The notes under the pieces: generated by a model | The model's database searches: none | The model's input: only the letters and a program-made list of their open reading frames with translations | Told to the model about the DNA's origin: nothing | Source of the DNA: an uncultured Collinsella sp. | GTDB lineage: Bacteria; Actinomycetota; Coriobacteriia; Coriobacteriales; Coriobacteriaceae | Direction of reading: 5' to 3' | Assembly: GCA_900759335.1 (NCBI GenBank) | Contig: CAAEUX010000102.1 | Span: forward strand, 1-64,000 | DNA length: 64,000 nucleotides | Program-made: the position numbers and the translations under genes | In this document: positions 34,397-42,721 of the stretch, piece by piece | Position numbering within the stretch: position 1 is the stretch's first letter | Layout of the letters: every line of letters starts with the position of its first letter

Positions 34397-35797
34397 ATGG
34401 CATTAAAAATTGTTGACAGATATAGTATTGAGAACAAGTGTCATATAAGTGTTAAGAGGTATCTTATGGATATTGTCGATTACGTTTCTTTCAAAGAAGT
34501 ATTTTGCTCCATCATGGGAATCAAGAGCTCTCCAAATAACGCCAGTGATGATTTGACATGTCATTTAAATCTCAGTTATCGAATTGAAGAAGAGTTTGAC
34601 CCCGAGATTTCGGATTTTGAGAAGACAATTATTATAAATGACGACGACTTGAAACACGAATATGATAAAGCGGTTGAGGCCATTGGTGATTTTCATGGTA
34701 TGGAATGGTTTTCAAATGGTAAGAACTATGAGTGCATGGTCGATATATCCGGATTATATGCAACTCATTTTACAGATCAAATTTCATGTAAATCGGTAAA
34801 TGCAGATGCTGAATTTAGAATGGGTCCGGCGAGCGTTACATATATTTTTTGTATTATATTAATGTTATTAAATGAAGGTTGTTTTGACGGCAATACTTTC
34901 AGAGGCAGAAATCCTTTTTTGCGACGCCTGAGATCGCATTCAACCACCGGTGGAAGAACCGTATCTCATAATGTTGATGATTGGACATCTGCTTTTGTTG
35001 AAATCACAGGTATTCTCTCCTTACGAATAACTACCAAAGGGTTTAGAAAAGCGAAACAACTTCGTGAACGAGCAACTTCCTTCCAATTTAAGTACATCTC
35101 TTGTTTAGATAGGCCACTGAGGCTTATTTCATCGCTTGATGAGTTTTTAGAAAAAGGAAGTTACGGGAGGCTATCTGTTGCGAAGTTAGAAATTGATTGT
35201 GTTCCGGATGTAAAATTTGACGACAGCGCTGTTAATCATTTTTGTCTTGGCGTGTCTTCGAGAAGCCCATATTTGCAGTTTTTGTCCTTCTATCATTCGA
35301 TTGAATTTTACTTTAATTCCGCCTATCGAAAAATGACGACCGAATTGTTGAGAAACGAGCTCCAGTCGGTTGAATTTGCATACAACGATCAGCATCTGTA
35401 TTCGATTGTTAGTAAGTTAGAAAAAGAAATATCCCATAAGAGCGAACTTGGTTTTGGAAATGAAAAACGTGAGCTTGAATACTTGGTTGAGTCGTGTGTC
35501 CATGTGCCTCGGCTAATGAAATCCCTACGTCGCTATCGTTTCGATTGGTCTGTGTGGTATTCGAGCAATGGGGTTGAATTTGAATCTGATGCTCCAGTTA
35601 TAGATTGGGAATCCGATAATGTAGCTGGATTAATAGCTTCCCGAATTTATAAAGTAAGAAATGCGATTGTTCACAGTAAAAAACAAACTTTCGGTGCGTT
35701 TATTCCTTTTAAGCACGATCGCGCACTTTCCTATGAGATTCCTTTAGTTAAATGTGTTGCCGAAGAGGTCATTGATAATAATTCTTCGCGCGTATAG
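34397..35797 (+). CDS. HEPN-domain-like protein (ApeA-like), possible defence gene
   Basis: A 466-residue AT-rich orphan gene. Near the C-terminus RNAIVHSK (Arg421, Asn422, His426) matches the R-x4-H catalytic motif of HEPN ribonucleases. About 140 residues upstream, LQFLSFYHSIEFYFNSA looks like the first HEPN helix. The N-terminal 250 residues show no motif I know. HEPN proteins of this size (ApeA and relatives) act in phage defence by RNA cleavage; the function here is inference. GAAGGA precedes the ATG. Codon use differs strongly from the host, and IstB relics lie on both sides, indicating transfer. Confidence 0.65.
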   Translation: MALKIVDRYSIENKCHISVKRYLMDIVDYVSFKEVFCSIMGIKSSPNNASDDLTCHLNLSYRIEEEFDPEISDFEKTIIINDDDLKHEYDKAVEAIGDFHGMEWFSNGKNYECMVDISGLYATHFTDQISCKSVNADAEFRMGPASVTYIFCIILMLLNEGCFDGNTFRGRNPFLRRLRSHSTTGGRTVSHNVDDWTSAFVEITGILSLRITTKGFRKAKQLRERATSFQFKYISCLDRPLRLISSLDEFLEKGSYGRLSVAKLEIDCVPDVKFDDSAVNHFCLGVSSRSPYLQFLSFYHSIEFYFNSAYRKMTTELLRNELQSVEFAYNDQHLYSIVSKLEKEISHKSELGFGNEKRELEYLVESCVHVPRLMKSLRRYRFDWSVWYSSNGVEFESDAPVIDWESDNVAGLIASRIYKVRNAIVHSKKQTFGAFIPFKHDRALSYEIPLVKCVAEEVIDNNSSRV

Positions 35798-35958
35798 CTT
35801 TCGCTTTAAACTTCCGTTTGGTTCATAGTCTTTGTGGTCAAACTTAGCATTGAGATATGAATTTCGTTTCGATTGGATGGCGATTATTTCGATACGGCCA
35901 TGACGCCGGTTGCGGATGGATGAGTCAGTATTCACTGTCTCTTCTAGATCAGGATTGA

Positions 35959-36078
35959 TGCGAGCGATCCCTCGCTTCTTCCAATATTCTTAATGCTGAT
36001 CGGGTGCTGCCGTTGATTGGCCCGGGTATTCTCGTAGCTGACGCCGGGAATCTGGCGTGTTTCGTCAAGAGGATTTGA
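35959..36078 (+). pseudogene. C-terminal coding remnant of unknown gene
   Basis: A 39-codon open stretch without a start reads SLASSNILNADRVLPLIG then PGILVADAGNLACFVKRI and stops. Codon use is host-like. It is followed at 36105 by a plus-strand terminator, which suggests a real gene once ended here. The upstream part is lost. The rest of the 35798-36141 gap shows nothing definite. Confidence 0.45.
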
Positions 36079-36104
36079 GTAAAAAGAGCATCGGGATTTG
36101 AGCT

Positions 36105-36134
36105 GGGCGCGCTCCGGTCGTGCGCGCCCTTTTT
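36105..36134 (+). terminator. Plus-strand intrinsic terminator
   Basis: GGGCGCG (36105-36111) pairs with CGCGCCC (36123-36129) and is followed by TTTTTG. It would serve the remnant gene ending at 36078. Confidence 0.75.
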
Positions 36135-36141
36135 GAGGCAT

Positions 36142-36393
36142 TTACCCCTCCTGCATGAGGGCGTGACGCACGTTGCAGGACTCCCTGCGGAACTGGACGA
36201 GCCTTCCGTGGTGGACGATGCAGTCTATGACGGCGGACATCTGGTCGTCGCCGAATGCCGATCCCCACCTGCTGAACTCCAGGTTCGTGGTGATCACCGC
36301 CGACTGCCTCTCGTAGGCGTCGGCGAAGACCTGGAAGAGGGGCCTCGCGCCGTCCCGCGTCGAGCGGCGGGACACGACGTGGGCCCATTCGAG
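36142..36393 (-). pseudogene. IstB C-terminal fragment (second IS21 type), fused to transposase
   Basis: The frame encodes GARPLFQVFADAYERQSAVI, then TTNLEFSRWGSAFGDDQM and VRHALMQEG, the end of another IstB subtype. Changes such as IDCIVHHG (normally DRIVHH) and ESCNVRH (normally ESYRVRH) suggest decay. It is in frame with, and directly joined to, the transposase remnant upstream on the minus strand; the junction lies near 36370-36395. Confidence 0.75.
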
Positions 36394-37068
36394 GTCGTGA
36401 ATCAGTAGCGATCCCGGCGCTATCCTGCCGCCCATGGCATCCCTCACGCGCGCCGAACTGGGCTTCCCGTGGCCGCAGACGACCGCGACGGGGTTCTTGT
36501 GGATATCGATGGTGACGCAGGTGCAGAGCTCCTGGCGGGAGAGGCCGCGCTTGAGGGCTTGCCCGTAGCCCTTGGAGAGGTCGGTGTCGCTGATGCAGAT
36601 CTCGTCAACCCAGACGGTGTCGCGCATCATGATTCGGTCCCGGCAGCCGGACGCCGTGGTGAGCGCACGGTGCCGCCACTCGAAGGCGGTCTTGTGGTTG
36701 ACGCCGCACAGATCGGCCGCGCACTCGACGGGGACGTTGTGGCGCATGAGCCTGATGAAGGAGACTCAGGCGAGGAGCGGCTTTCTGCAGTGCTCGAGGA
36801 CGGTCCCGGTGAGGGAGTTGAATCTCCTGCCGCAGCAGCGGCAGCGCCACCTCGGTACTCCTGCTGCGGTGGACCTGTCCCTTCAGGCGCCCTCGGCGCC
36901 GCACTCCGGGCACCCCGGGTCCGGCCAGTATGCCGCGGCGGCCACGGCGAGCGTGCCGACCCCGACCTCGTTGCGGCAGTGCCTCTCGCCGACGGCTTCT
37001 CTGAACAGCAGGAACTCGTCGGCGGTGAGGCCCGGCACGAGCGCCCTGAAGGGGTTCGCTCTTTCCAT
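36394..37068 (-). pseudogene. IS1595-like (ISXO2-type) transposase with two in-frame TGA stops
   Basis: From ATG at 37068 the single frame reads through a zinc-ribbon (CPECGAEG, then RWRCRCCGRRFNSLTGTVLE) and a helix-turn-helix (CAADLCGVNHKTAFEWRHRAL). A DDE-like part follows (TVWVDEICISDTDLSKG). TGA interrupts it after GCPECGAEGA and again at a position where TGG (Trp) is expected (CRKPLLA stop VSFIRLMRHN). The C-terminus is replaced by an IstB piece. It is a dead element. Confidence 0.75.
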
Positions 37069-37081
37069 ATGGATCTTTCCC

Positions 37082-37160
37082 ATCCGCCCGAGCGCCCACC
37101 CGGAGGGATTGTCGCCAAACAAAGATCCGGGTGGGCGCTCGGGCGGATTCTTTGTTTGGC
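37082..37160. repeat. Two overlapping inverted repeats at the transposase end
   Basis: A perfect 22-bp inverted repeat (37082-37103 with 37127-37148, beginning ATCCGCCCGAGCGCC) is interlaced with a 12-bp one, GCCAAACAAAGA (37114-37125) with TCTTTGTTTGGC (37149-37160). The arms alternate, the topology of an H-type pseudoknot. They probably belong to the terminal region of the IS1595-like element. Confidence 0.8.
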
Positions 37161-37389
37161 TGGGAAGAGCATAACATTCGGGAACCTTCCGGTCCCCGAA
37201 TCATCACCTGTTATCTAAACTGTTAGAGACGAAAAAAAGCTTGCTGAGTACGCCTGCTACTTTTTATAAGGGCAGGTGTCCATCTGCTTTTAGAACAATT
37301 CCCATGCTTTGAATAACTGGACTTCCGATGCGGGGGAGATTGTAAGATAATCTACCCTTAGTATCATTATTTGTGATGGGGGATACGAT

Positions 37390-40170
37390 ATGAAAAAGGC
37401 ATTGCGTGCCTCAACAGCGTTTTCTTTAGCTGCTCTTTTAACGATTTCACCCTTGATGAGTCCTGTAGCCGCTGCTTATGCTGCGAATAGCGTGCAAGCT
37501 GAGGATATTTCATCTGATGCTGTGTCCGCAGACGATGGTGTAGCTTCACGCGACGAGGGCGTTGCCGACGGAGACATGGATGTCGAGCAGTCGTTGCCGA
37601 CGGACGTTGACGAGTCAGCTGATGAGGATTTCGGTGTAGATGCTTCTTCAACTGAGCCGCAAACCGAATCGGCTGATTCTCCTTTTCAATATATATATCT
37701 TGCCTACCCGAACCTTATCAGTGGGACTGACCAAGTCGTCGCGTTTGCGACTCCTAATGACAGCGATACTATCGCTTCCGCGACACTTAACTATGTGAGC
37801 GCCAATGGAGTTCAGGGGGCTGTTGACGCTTCCGCACAGGATGCTAATTCTGCTGCATTTACATTTGGCTCGGAGCTAGAACTCAATACATACTTTCTTA
37901 CTTCAATAACCTATGTTCTGCAGGGCGATGGTACTGAACATGAGATTAATCTCTCTGACAGAGATTATTCTTTTACGGTTGTTGACGGCACTGCTAATTG
38001 CGAAGGCACTTCCGTTTACTATGCAGACGGCGATGGCAATGCCGTTGAGGCCCAATCGATCAAGCAGGCGTTGGAGTGTGCCGATTCACCGGACGGCATT
38101 TCTACCTATGCTGCGCGCTCGGCGCGAAAAAACGTTCGGATAATTGCCCTCGATGCTGGCCATGGCGGCACCGACCCTGGTGCGCAGGGAAATGGAAAGA
38201 GTGAGGCGGATCTAACTTGGAAGATCGTTGCTGCTTGTAAGAATAAGCTTGAGGCGTATGGCTTTAAAGTCGTTCTTGCTCGCGAGCAAAGCGGTGGCTA
38301 CTCAGGAAATGATTACCTTTATCGTGTCCAACGATGCGTGAGTCAAGGCGCGCAGGCCTTTGTTAGCTTCCATATCAATTCCGGTTCGCCTGTTGCTCAC
38401 GGCGCCGAGGTATATGCGCCCACTGCCAATGAATATGATTACACGCAAGTTTCTGTGGAGCTTGCGAATAAAGTGATGAACAACCTCGCTTCTATGGGAC
38501 TCAGCTATCGCGGTGTATTCCAAATGGAAGTTGGAGATGAGTTTGCGGTCATCCGTTGCGCCCGCGAACAAGGTATTCCCGGCATTCTAATTGAGCATGG
38601 CTTTATTTCTAATGCGGGGGACGTATTGAATTATTTTAGCGATGAGGGTTGCAGGCGTCTTGGCGAGGCCGATGCCGATGCGATCATTGCGCAATTTCCT
38701 AAGTCAACTTGGCTCGATTACTCTTCCGTATTCGATGCTAATTACTATTTGTCGAATAATCCCGATGTTGCCAAAGCTACGGCTGGAAATAGTGAATTAG
38801 CTCTAGACCATTTTATTAACTATGGTATGAGTGAAGGTAGGCGCGGCTCTGCTTCTTTTGACGTACAGAGCTACTTTAATGAGTATCCAGATTTAAGGGC
38901 TGCCTTTGGCTTTGATTTAGTGAAGTACTACGAGCATTACGTCACAGCTGGAAAAGCAGAAGGAAGGCATGGGACCGGATGCTCAAAGATTGAGGGATAC
39001 GCTACGACTATCAATGGCGTTGACTATTCTTCCGTCTACGACCCCTCGTTTTATCTATCGAATAACGAAGACATTCGCAACGCTTTTTCTAAACGAAGCC
39101 CCGCTGGCGTTGTAATGATTGACGATGCTGCCGTGCTGCGCCATTTCGTCAGCTGCGGCATGGCGGAGGGCCGTCGCGGGAGCGAGTCCTTCGACGTGCT
39201 GAGCTATTACAACAGATATCCCGACCTTCGTCGCGCATTCGGTGCCAACCTCACCGCTCTATATGGTCATTACCTCAGCAGCGGTCGCGCTGAGGGCAGG
39301 ATCGCGACCGGTTGCGCTTCCCTCGCGGGTGCCGTCGCTTCGCAGGGCGGTACGGATTATTCCCCCGTTTACGATTTCGACTTCTATACCTCCAACAACG
39401 GAGACGTCCTGAGCGCCTTTACAACCGTCAAGGGTGGTCTGAGGTTCGTTGACGATGCTGCCGTGCTGCGCCATTTCGTCAGCTGCGGCATGGCGGAGGG
39501 CCGTCGCGGGAGCGATTCCTTCGACGTTTATGGCTATCGAAATCGTTATGCGGACCTGAGGAAGGCTTTCGGGCAGAACCTGAAGAGCTATTACATCCAC
39601 TATTTAAATTGTGGCATTAAGGAGGGGCGTAATGGTGCAAGTGCGACTGGATACGAAGGTTTTATTATGTCGTCCGCCTATTCAACCTATCTAGATGCCG
39701 CTGATCATTTCACAAAGACCGTGGGCCCAAAAGGATTCCCTTCAGCCGTTTACACGGATAGGGGAGCGTCGAACATCATAGATTTCTGCAAAATTCTATA
39801 TGAAGAGGCTCAGTCGGAGGGTGTTTCACCTGAAGTTTTATATGGGCAGGTGATGAAAGAAACGGGATATTTGAAGTTTGGAAATTTGGTTCAGCCTAAT
39901 CAGTGCAATTTTGGAGGCCTTGGCGCCACTGGACCTGGTAACCCAGGCTACACCTTCGGATCTGTCCGTGAGGGACTGCGGGCGCAGGTTCAGCATCTAA
40001 AGGCGTATGGTTCAACGGAGCCATTGATTAATCCGTGTATTGATGCTCGCTTTAAATATGTCAGTCGTGGCTGTGCTCCGAGAACCGTTGATTTAAATGG
40101 CAAATGGGCCGTTCCGGGTGTTGGATACGGCGAAAGCATTGATGCAATCGCCAAAGAGGTTATTGGTTAG
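37390..40170 (+). CDS. Secreted N-acetylmuramoyl-L-alanine amidase with repeats and glucosaminidase domain
   Basis: A 926-residue exported hydrolase. A signal peptide (1-32, ending AAYAAN) leads to an acidic linker, a beta-rich region (about 95-230) and an Amidase_3 domain (about 248-435). The zinc and catalytic residues sit in ALDAGHGGTDPG, GKSEADL, VSFHINSGS and GILIEHGFISN. About three and a half copies of a repeat follow (440-755), each with DYSSVFDANYYLSNNPD, then HFINYGMSEGRRG, then YPDLRAAFG. The end (760-926) looks like a glucosaminidase domain (GVSPEVLYGQVMKETGYLKF). It would cut peptidoglycan at two bonds. The gene is AT-rich and sits at the edge of the polysaccharide locus. Confidence 0.88.
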   Translation: MKKALRASTAFSLAALLTISPLMSPVAAAYAANSVQAEDISSDAVSADDGVASRDEGVADGDMDVEQSLPTDVDESADEDFGVDASSTEPQTESADSPFQYIYLAYPNLISGTDQVVAFATPNDSDTIASATLNYVSANGVQGAVDASAQDANSAAFTFGSELELNTYFLTSITYVLQGDGTEHEINLSDRDYSFTVVDGTANCEGTSVYYADGDGNAVEAQSIKQALECADSPDGISTYAARSARKNVRIIALDAGHGGTDPGAQGNGKSEADLTWKIVAACKNKLEAYGFKVVLAREQSGGYSGNDYLYRVQRCVSQGAQAFVSFHINSGSPVAHGAEVYAPTANEYDYTQVSVELANKVMNNLASMGLSYRGVFQMEVGDEFAVIRCAREQGIPGILIEHGFISNAGDVLNYFSDEGCRRLGEADADAIIAQFPKSTWLDYSSVFDANYYLSNNPDVAKATAGNSELALDHFINYGMSEGRRGSASFDVQSYFNEYPDLRAAFGFDLVKYYEHYVTAGKAEGRHGTGCSKIEGYATTINGVDYSSVYDPSFYLSNNEDIRNAFSKRSPAGVVMIDDAAVLRHFVSCGMAEGRRGSESFDVLSYYNRYPDLRRAFGANLTALYGHYLSSGRAEGRIATGCASLAGAVASQGGTDYSPVYDFDFYTSNNGDVLSAFTTVKGGLRFVDDAAVLRHFVSCGMAEGRRGSDSFDVYGYRNRYADLRKAFGQNLKSYYIHYLNCGIKEGRNGASATGYEGFIMSSAYSTYLDAADHFTKTVGPKGFPSAVYTDRGASNIIDFCKILYEEAQSEGVSPEVLYGQVMKETGYLKFGNLVQPNQCNFGGLGATGPGNPGYTFGSVREGLRAQVQHLKAYGSTEPLINPCIDARFKYVSRGCAPRTVDLNGKWAVPGVGYGESIDAIAKEVIG
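39119..39197 (+). repeat. 79-bp near-identical repeat in the amidase gene, copy 1
   Basis: It matches 39449-39527 at 78 of 79 bases, much more closely than the rest of the protein repeats, and is more GC-rich than the flanking gene. It encodes DDAAVLRHFVSCGMAEGRRG. Confidence 0.9.
39449..39527 (+). repeat. 79-bp near-identical repeat in the amidase gene, copy 2
   Basis: The partner of 39119-39197, 330 bases (110 codons) downstream and in the same frame. Recombination between the two would delete or add exactly one protein repeat. Confidence 0.9.
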
Positions 40171-40213
40171 GCTTTAAAAAGTAGATTGAAAGTCTTAAAT
40201 CGATTGGGTTAAT

Positions 40214-41434
40214 TTGACTGACAATTTAAAGAAAAACATCACATGGAATACCGTTGGCTCGATTGCATACCTTGCTTGTCAGTGGTTAACGACAGTTGCC
40301 GTAGTTCGTCTTTCATCGGATTTTAACTATGCAGGTGATTTGTCTTTGGCAATGACAATCAGCAATCTATTTGTTCCAATCGGTTTATATAAGATTCGGT
40401 CCTTTCAGGTATCCGATCTTTCATGTGAGTATTCTTCGGGGGAATACATTGGTTTTCGTCTAATCACAATAGTGTTGGGGTTTGTTTTCGTATTACCTTA
40501 TGCATTCTTTACCTGTCAGCAGTCTTCCCTTCTCCCCGTGTACTTCTATTGCATATATAAGTCAATAGAAGTGATGGTCGATGTGTTCCACGGCATTGAT
40601 CAAAAAGCAGGAAATATGATTTATTGTGGCATTTCGATGCTGCTGAGAGGCATTTTGTCACTTCTCGCGTTTTGTGCCGGAATGCATGTCTCACATTCTC
40701 TTGTATTGAGCATCGTTCTAATGATTGCGGTGTCTCTCCCTGTAATGGTTGTTGATGTACGTTGGGCTTCGAATTTCGATGCGATTGTTCCTTCTTTTAG
40801 GTTCAAGGCGATGTCTGAACTGTTTTATAAGTGTCTTCCCGCTACGGTTGGGGTTTTTTGTTGCGCTGCAGTTACATCTGTTTCGCGTCAAGAACTTGCT
40901 GCTGCATTGGGGGCATCAATGTTGGGTGTTTATTCCTCGGTGTGTTCTCCCGCGGCAATAGTTCAGGCGGGTGCTGCTAATGCCTATGCCCCTTTGCTCG
41001 GCGCTTTTGCGAGCGCTAGTGAGTCGGAGGATAAAAAAGCATTTAATACCATGTTGGCGAAGGTCATTCTTGGCGCCCTTGTCTTGTGTATTCTTATTTT
41101 GTTCGCTTGTTTCATCTGCGGCGACTACTTGTTGGGACTACTTTTCGGTGACCAAATTCATCAGTATTCTTTTTTGCTGTACGGTGCGGTAATTAGCTCT
41201 CTGATTACGGCGTTTATCGGTTTCTTTTCCGACCTGACAATTGTTAAAAGAAAGATGGTTGGTAATCTTGTTGGTAATTTAGTTGCTTTAATCGTTGTTG
41301 TCCCTCTTTCCAGCTTAATGATTCACTTGTTTGGACCTAACGGAACGAGTATTGCAATTTCGCTTGCTTATTTTGTCGGGTGTGTCGCGATGCTTCCCTG
41401 CATTATTCGGAATAATGCAGTAGAGATTCGCTAA
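40214..41434 (+). CDS. Wzx-like polysaccharide flippase
   Basis: A 406-residue MOP-superfamily transporter with about 10-12 hydrophobic helices. The start NITWNTVGSIAYLACQWLTTVAVVRLSS is typical of O-antigen and teichuronic flippases. It would move lipid-linked repeat units across the membrane. The start is TTG at 40214 with a weak ribosome site. AT-rich codon use matches the amidase gene upstream. Confidence 0.85.
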   Translation: MTDNLKKNITWNTVGSIAYLACQWLTTVAVVRLSSDFNYAGDLSLAMTISNLFVPIGLYKIRSFQVSDLSCEYSSGEYIGFRLITIVLGFVFVLPYAFFTCQQSSLLPVYFYCIYKSIEVMVDVFHGIDQKAGNMIYCGISMLLRGILSLLAFCAGMHVSHSLVLSIVLMIAVSLPVMVVDVRWASNFDAIVPSFRFKAMSELFYKCLPATVGVFCCAAVTSVSRQELAAALGASMLGVYSSVCSPAAIVQAGAANAYAPLLGAFASASESEDKKAFNTMLAKVILGALVLCILILFACFICGDYLLGLLFGDQIHQYSFLLYGAVISSLITAFIGFFSDLTIVKRKMVGNLVGNLVALIVVVPLSSLMIHLFGPNGTSIAISLAYFVGCVAMLPCIIRNNAVEIR

Positions 41435-41664
41435 ATACTTAGATATAAAAGTGTGCGGCCGGTGCTTAATATCTACCTGAATTGACTTCTTTAACGCCAA
41501 TGGAGGGGTTATCAGTTCTGGCGCAGGTATTAACGCTTTTTAATTCTAATTTATGCTCAGCAGGCGTCTTTTCGTTTAGCATAAGACACGTATTAGTAGG
41601 TTAAGCAACAACTTCAAATTTGTTTAAGTTTCATTCACCTTAATTTTGTTTATTGGAGCTTGAA

Positions 41665-42720
41665 ATGTGCGATAGTGTATTCAAAGACAAGACCCTCATG
41701 ATCACGGGCGGCACCGGCTCGTTCGGCAACACCGTGCTCAAACACTTCATGGACACCGACCTAGCCGAGATCCGCATCTTCTCCCGCGACGAGAAGAAGC
41801 AGGACGACATGCGCCACCGCCTGCAGGAGAGGTCCCCCGAGCTCGCGTCCAAGGTGCGCTTCTTCATCGGCGACGTCCGCGACGCCCAGAGCGTCCGCGA
41901 CGCCATGCACGGCGTGGACTACATCTTCCACGCCGCCGCCCTCAAGCAGGTGCCCTCCTGCGAGTTCTTCCCTATGGAGGCCGTGCGCACCAACGTCATC
42001 GGCACGGATAACGTCCTGCACGCCGCCATCGAGGAGGGCGTGGACCGCGTCGTGTGCCTGTCCACCGACAAGGCCGCATACCCCATCAACGCCATGGGCA
42101 AGTCCAAGGCCATGATGGAGTCCATCATCTACGCCAACGCCCGCAACGGTGCCGGCCGCACCACGATCTGCTGCACCCGCTACGGCAACGTCATGTGCTC
42201 GCGCGGCAGCGTCATCCCGCTGTTCATCGACCGCATCCGCAAGGGCGAGCCGCTCACCGTCACCGACCCCAACATGACCCGCTTCCTCATGAACCTGGAC
42301 GAGGCGGTCGACCTGGTGCAGTTCGCCTTCGAGCACGCCAATCCCGGCGACCTGTTCATCCAGAAGGCCCCTGCCTCCACGATCGGCGACCTCGCCGAGG
42401 CCGTCCAGGAGGTCTTTGGCCGCGTGGGCACCCAGGTGATCGGCACTCGCCACGGCGAGAAGCTCTTCGAGACCCTCATGACCCGCGAGGAGCGCCTGAG
42501 GGCCGAGGACATGGGCGGCTACTACCGCGTGGCCTGTGACTCGCGCGACCTCAACTACGACAAGTTCGTCGTGGACGGCGAGGTGGAGACCCAGGCCGAC
42601 GAGTCCTACACCTCCCACAACACCGAGAGGCTCGACGTGGCCGGCACCATCGCCAAGATCAAGACCGCCGAGTACGTGCAGCTGGCCCTGGAGGGCCGCG
42701 AGCACGAGGCGGTGCAGTAG
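41665..42720 (+). CDS. fnlA: UDP-GlcNAc 4,6-dehydratase/5-epimerase (FnlA/CapE type)
   Basis: A 351-residue extended SDR enzyme, the first step to UDP-L-FucNAc. The NAD motif is MITGGTGSFGNTVL, followed by IFSRDEKKQDDMR, HAAALKQVPSCEF and the altered catalytic region STDKAAYPINAMGKSK typical of the CapD/CapE group. The start at 41665 (MCDSVF) follows GGAG; a TTG 12 bases earlier is less likely. The gene is very GC-rich, in contrast to the 230-base AT-rich leader, which shows no other feature. Confidence 0.9.
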   Translation: MCDSVFKDKTLMITGGTGSFGNTVLKHFMDTDLAEIRIFSRDEKKQDDMRHRLQERSPELASKVRFFIGDVRDAQSVRDAMHGVDYIFHAAALKQVPSCEFFPMEAVRTNVIGTDNVLHAAIEEGVDRVVCLSTDKAAYPINAMGKSKAMMESIIYANARNGAGRTTICCTRYGNVMCSRGSVIPLFIDRIRKGEPLTVTDPNMTRFLMNLDEAVDLVQFAFEHANPGDLFIQKAPASTIGDLAEAVQEVFGRVGTQVIGTRHGEKLFETLMTREERLRAEDMGGYYRVACDSRDLNYDKFVVDGEVETQADESYTSHNTERLDVAGTIAKIKTAEYVQLALEGREHEAVQ

Positions 42721-42721
42721 G

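Noticed and set aside
34165..34416. 83-codon frame upstream of the HEPN-like gene
   Set aside because: No ribosome site, overlaps the next start, and shows no protein-like pattern.
36748..36885. Possible UGA recoding (Trp or selenocysteine) in the transposase
   Set aside because: All other genes use TGG for Trp and TGA as a stop, no selenocysteine element is visible, and other parts of the element are decayed. Nonsense mutation is simpler.
36469..37218. 249-codon plus-strand frame across the transposase remnant
   Set aside because: The minus strand carries recognisable zinc-ribbon and transposase motifs; the plus frame is a shadow extending into the inverted repeats.
12825..37298. TTGTTCTAAAAGC-like words near 12825 and (reverse complement) 37287, with a shorter match near 13074
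   Set aside because: Shared words of this length are expected by chance in 64 kb, and the contexts do not match.
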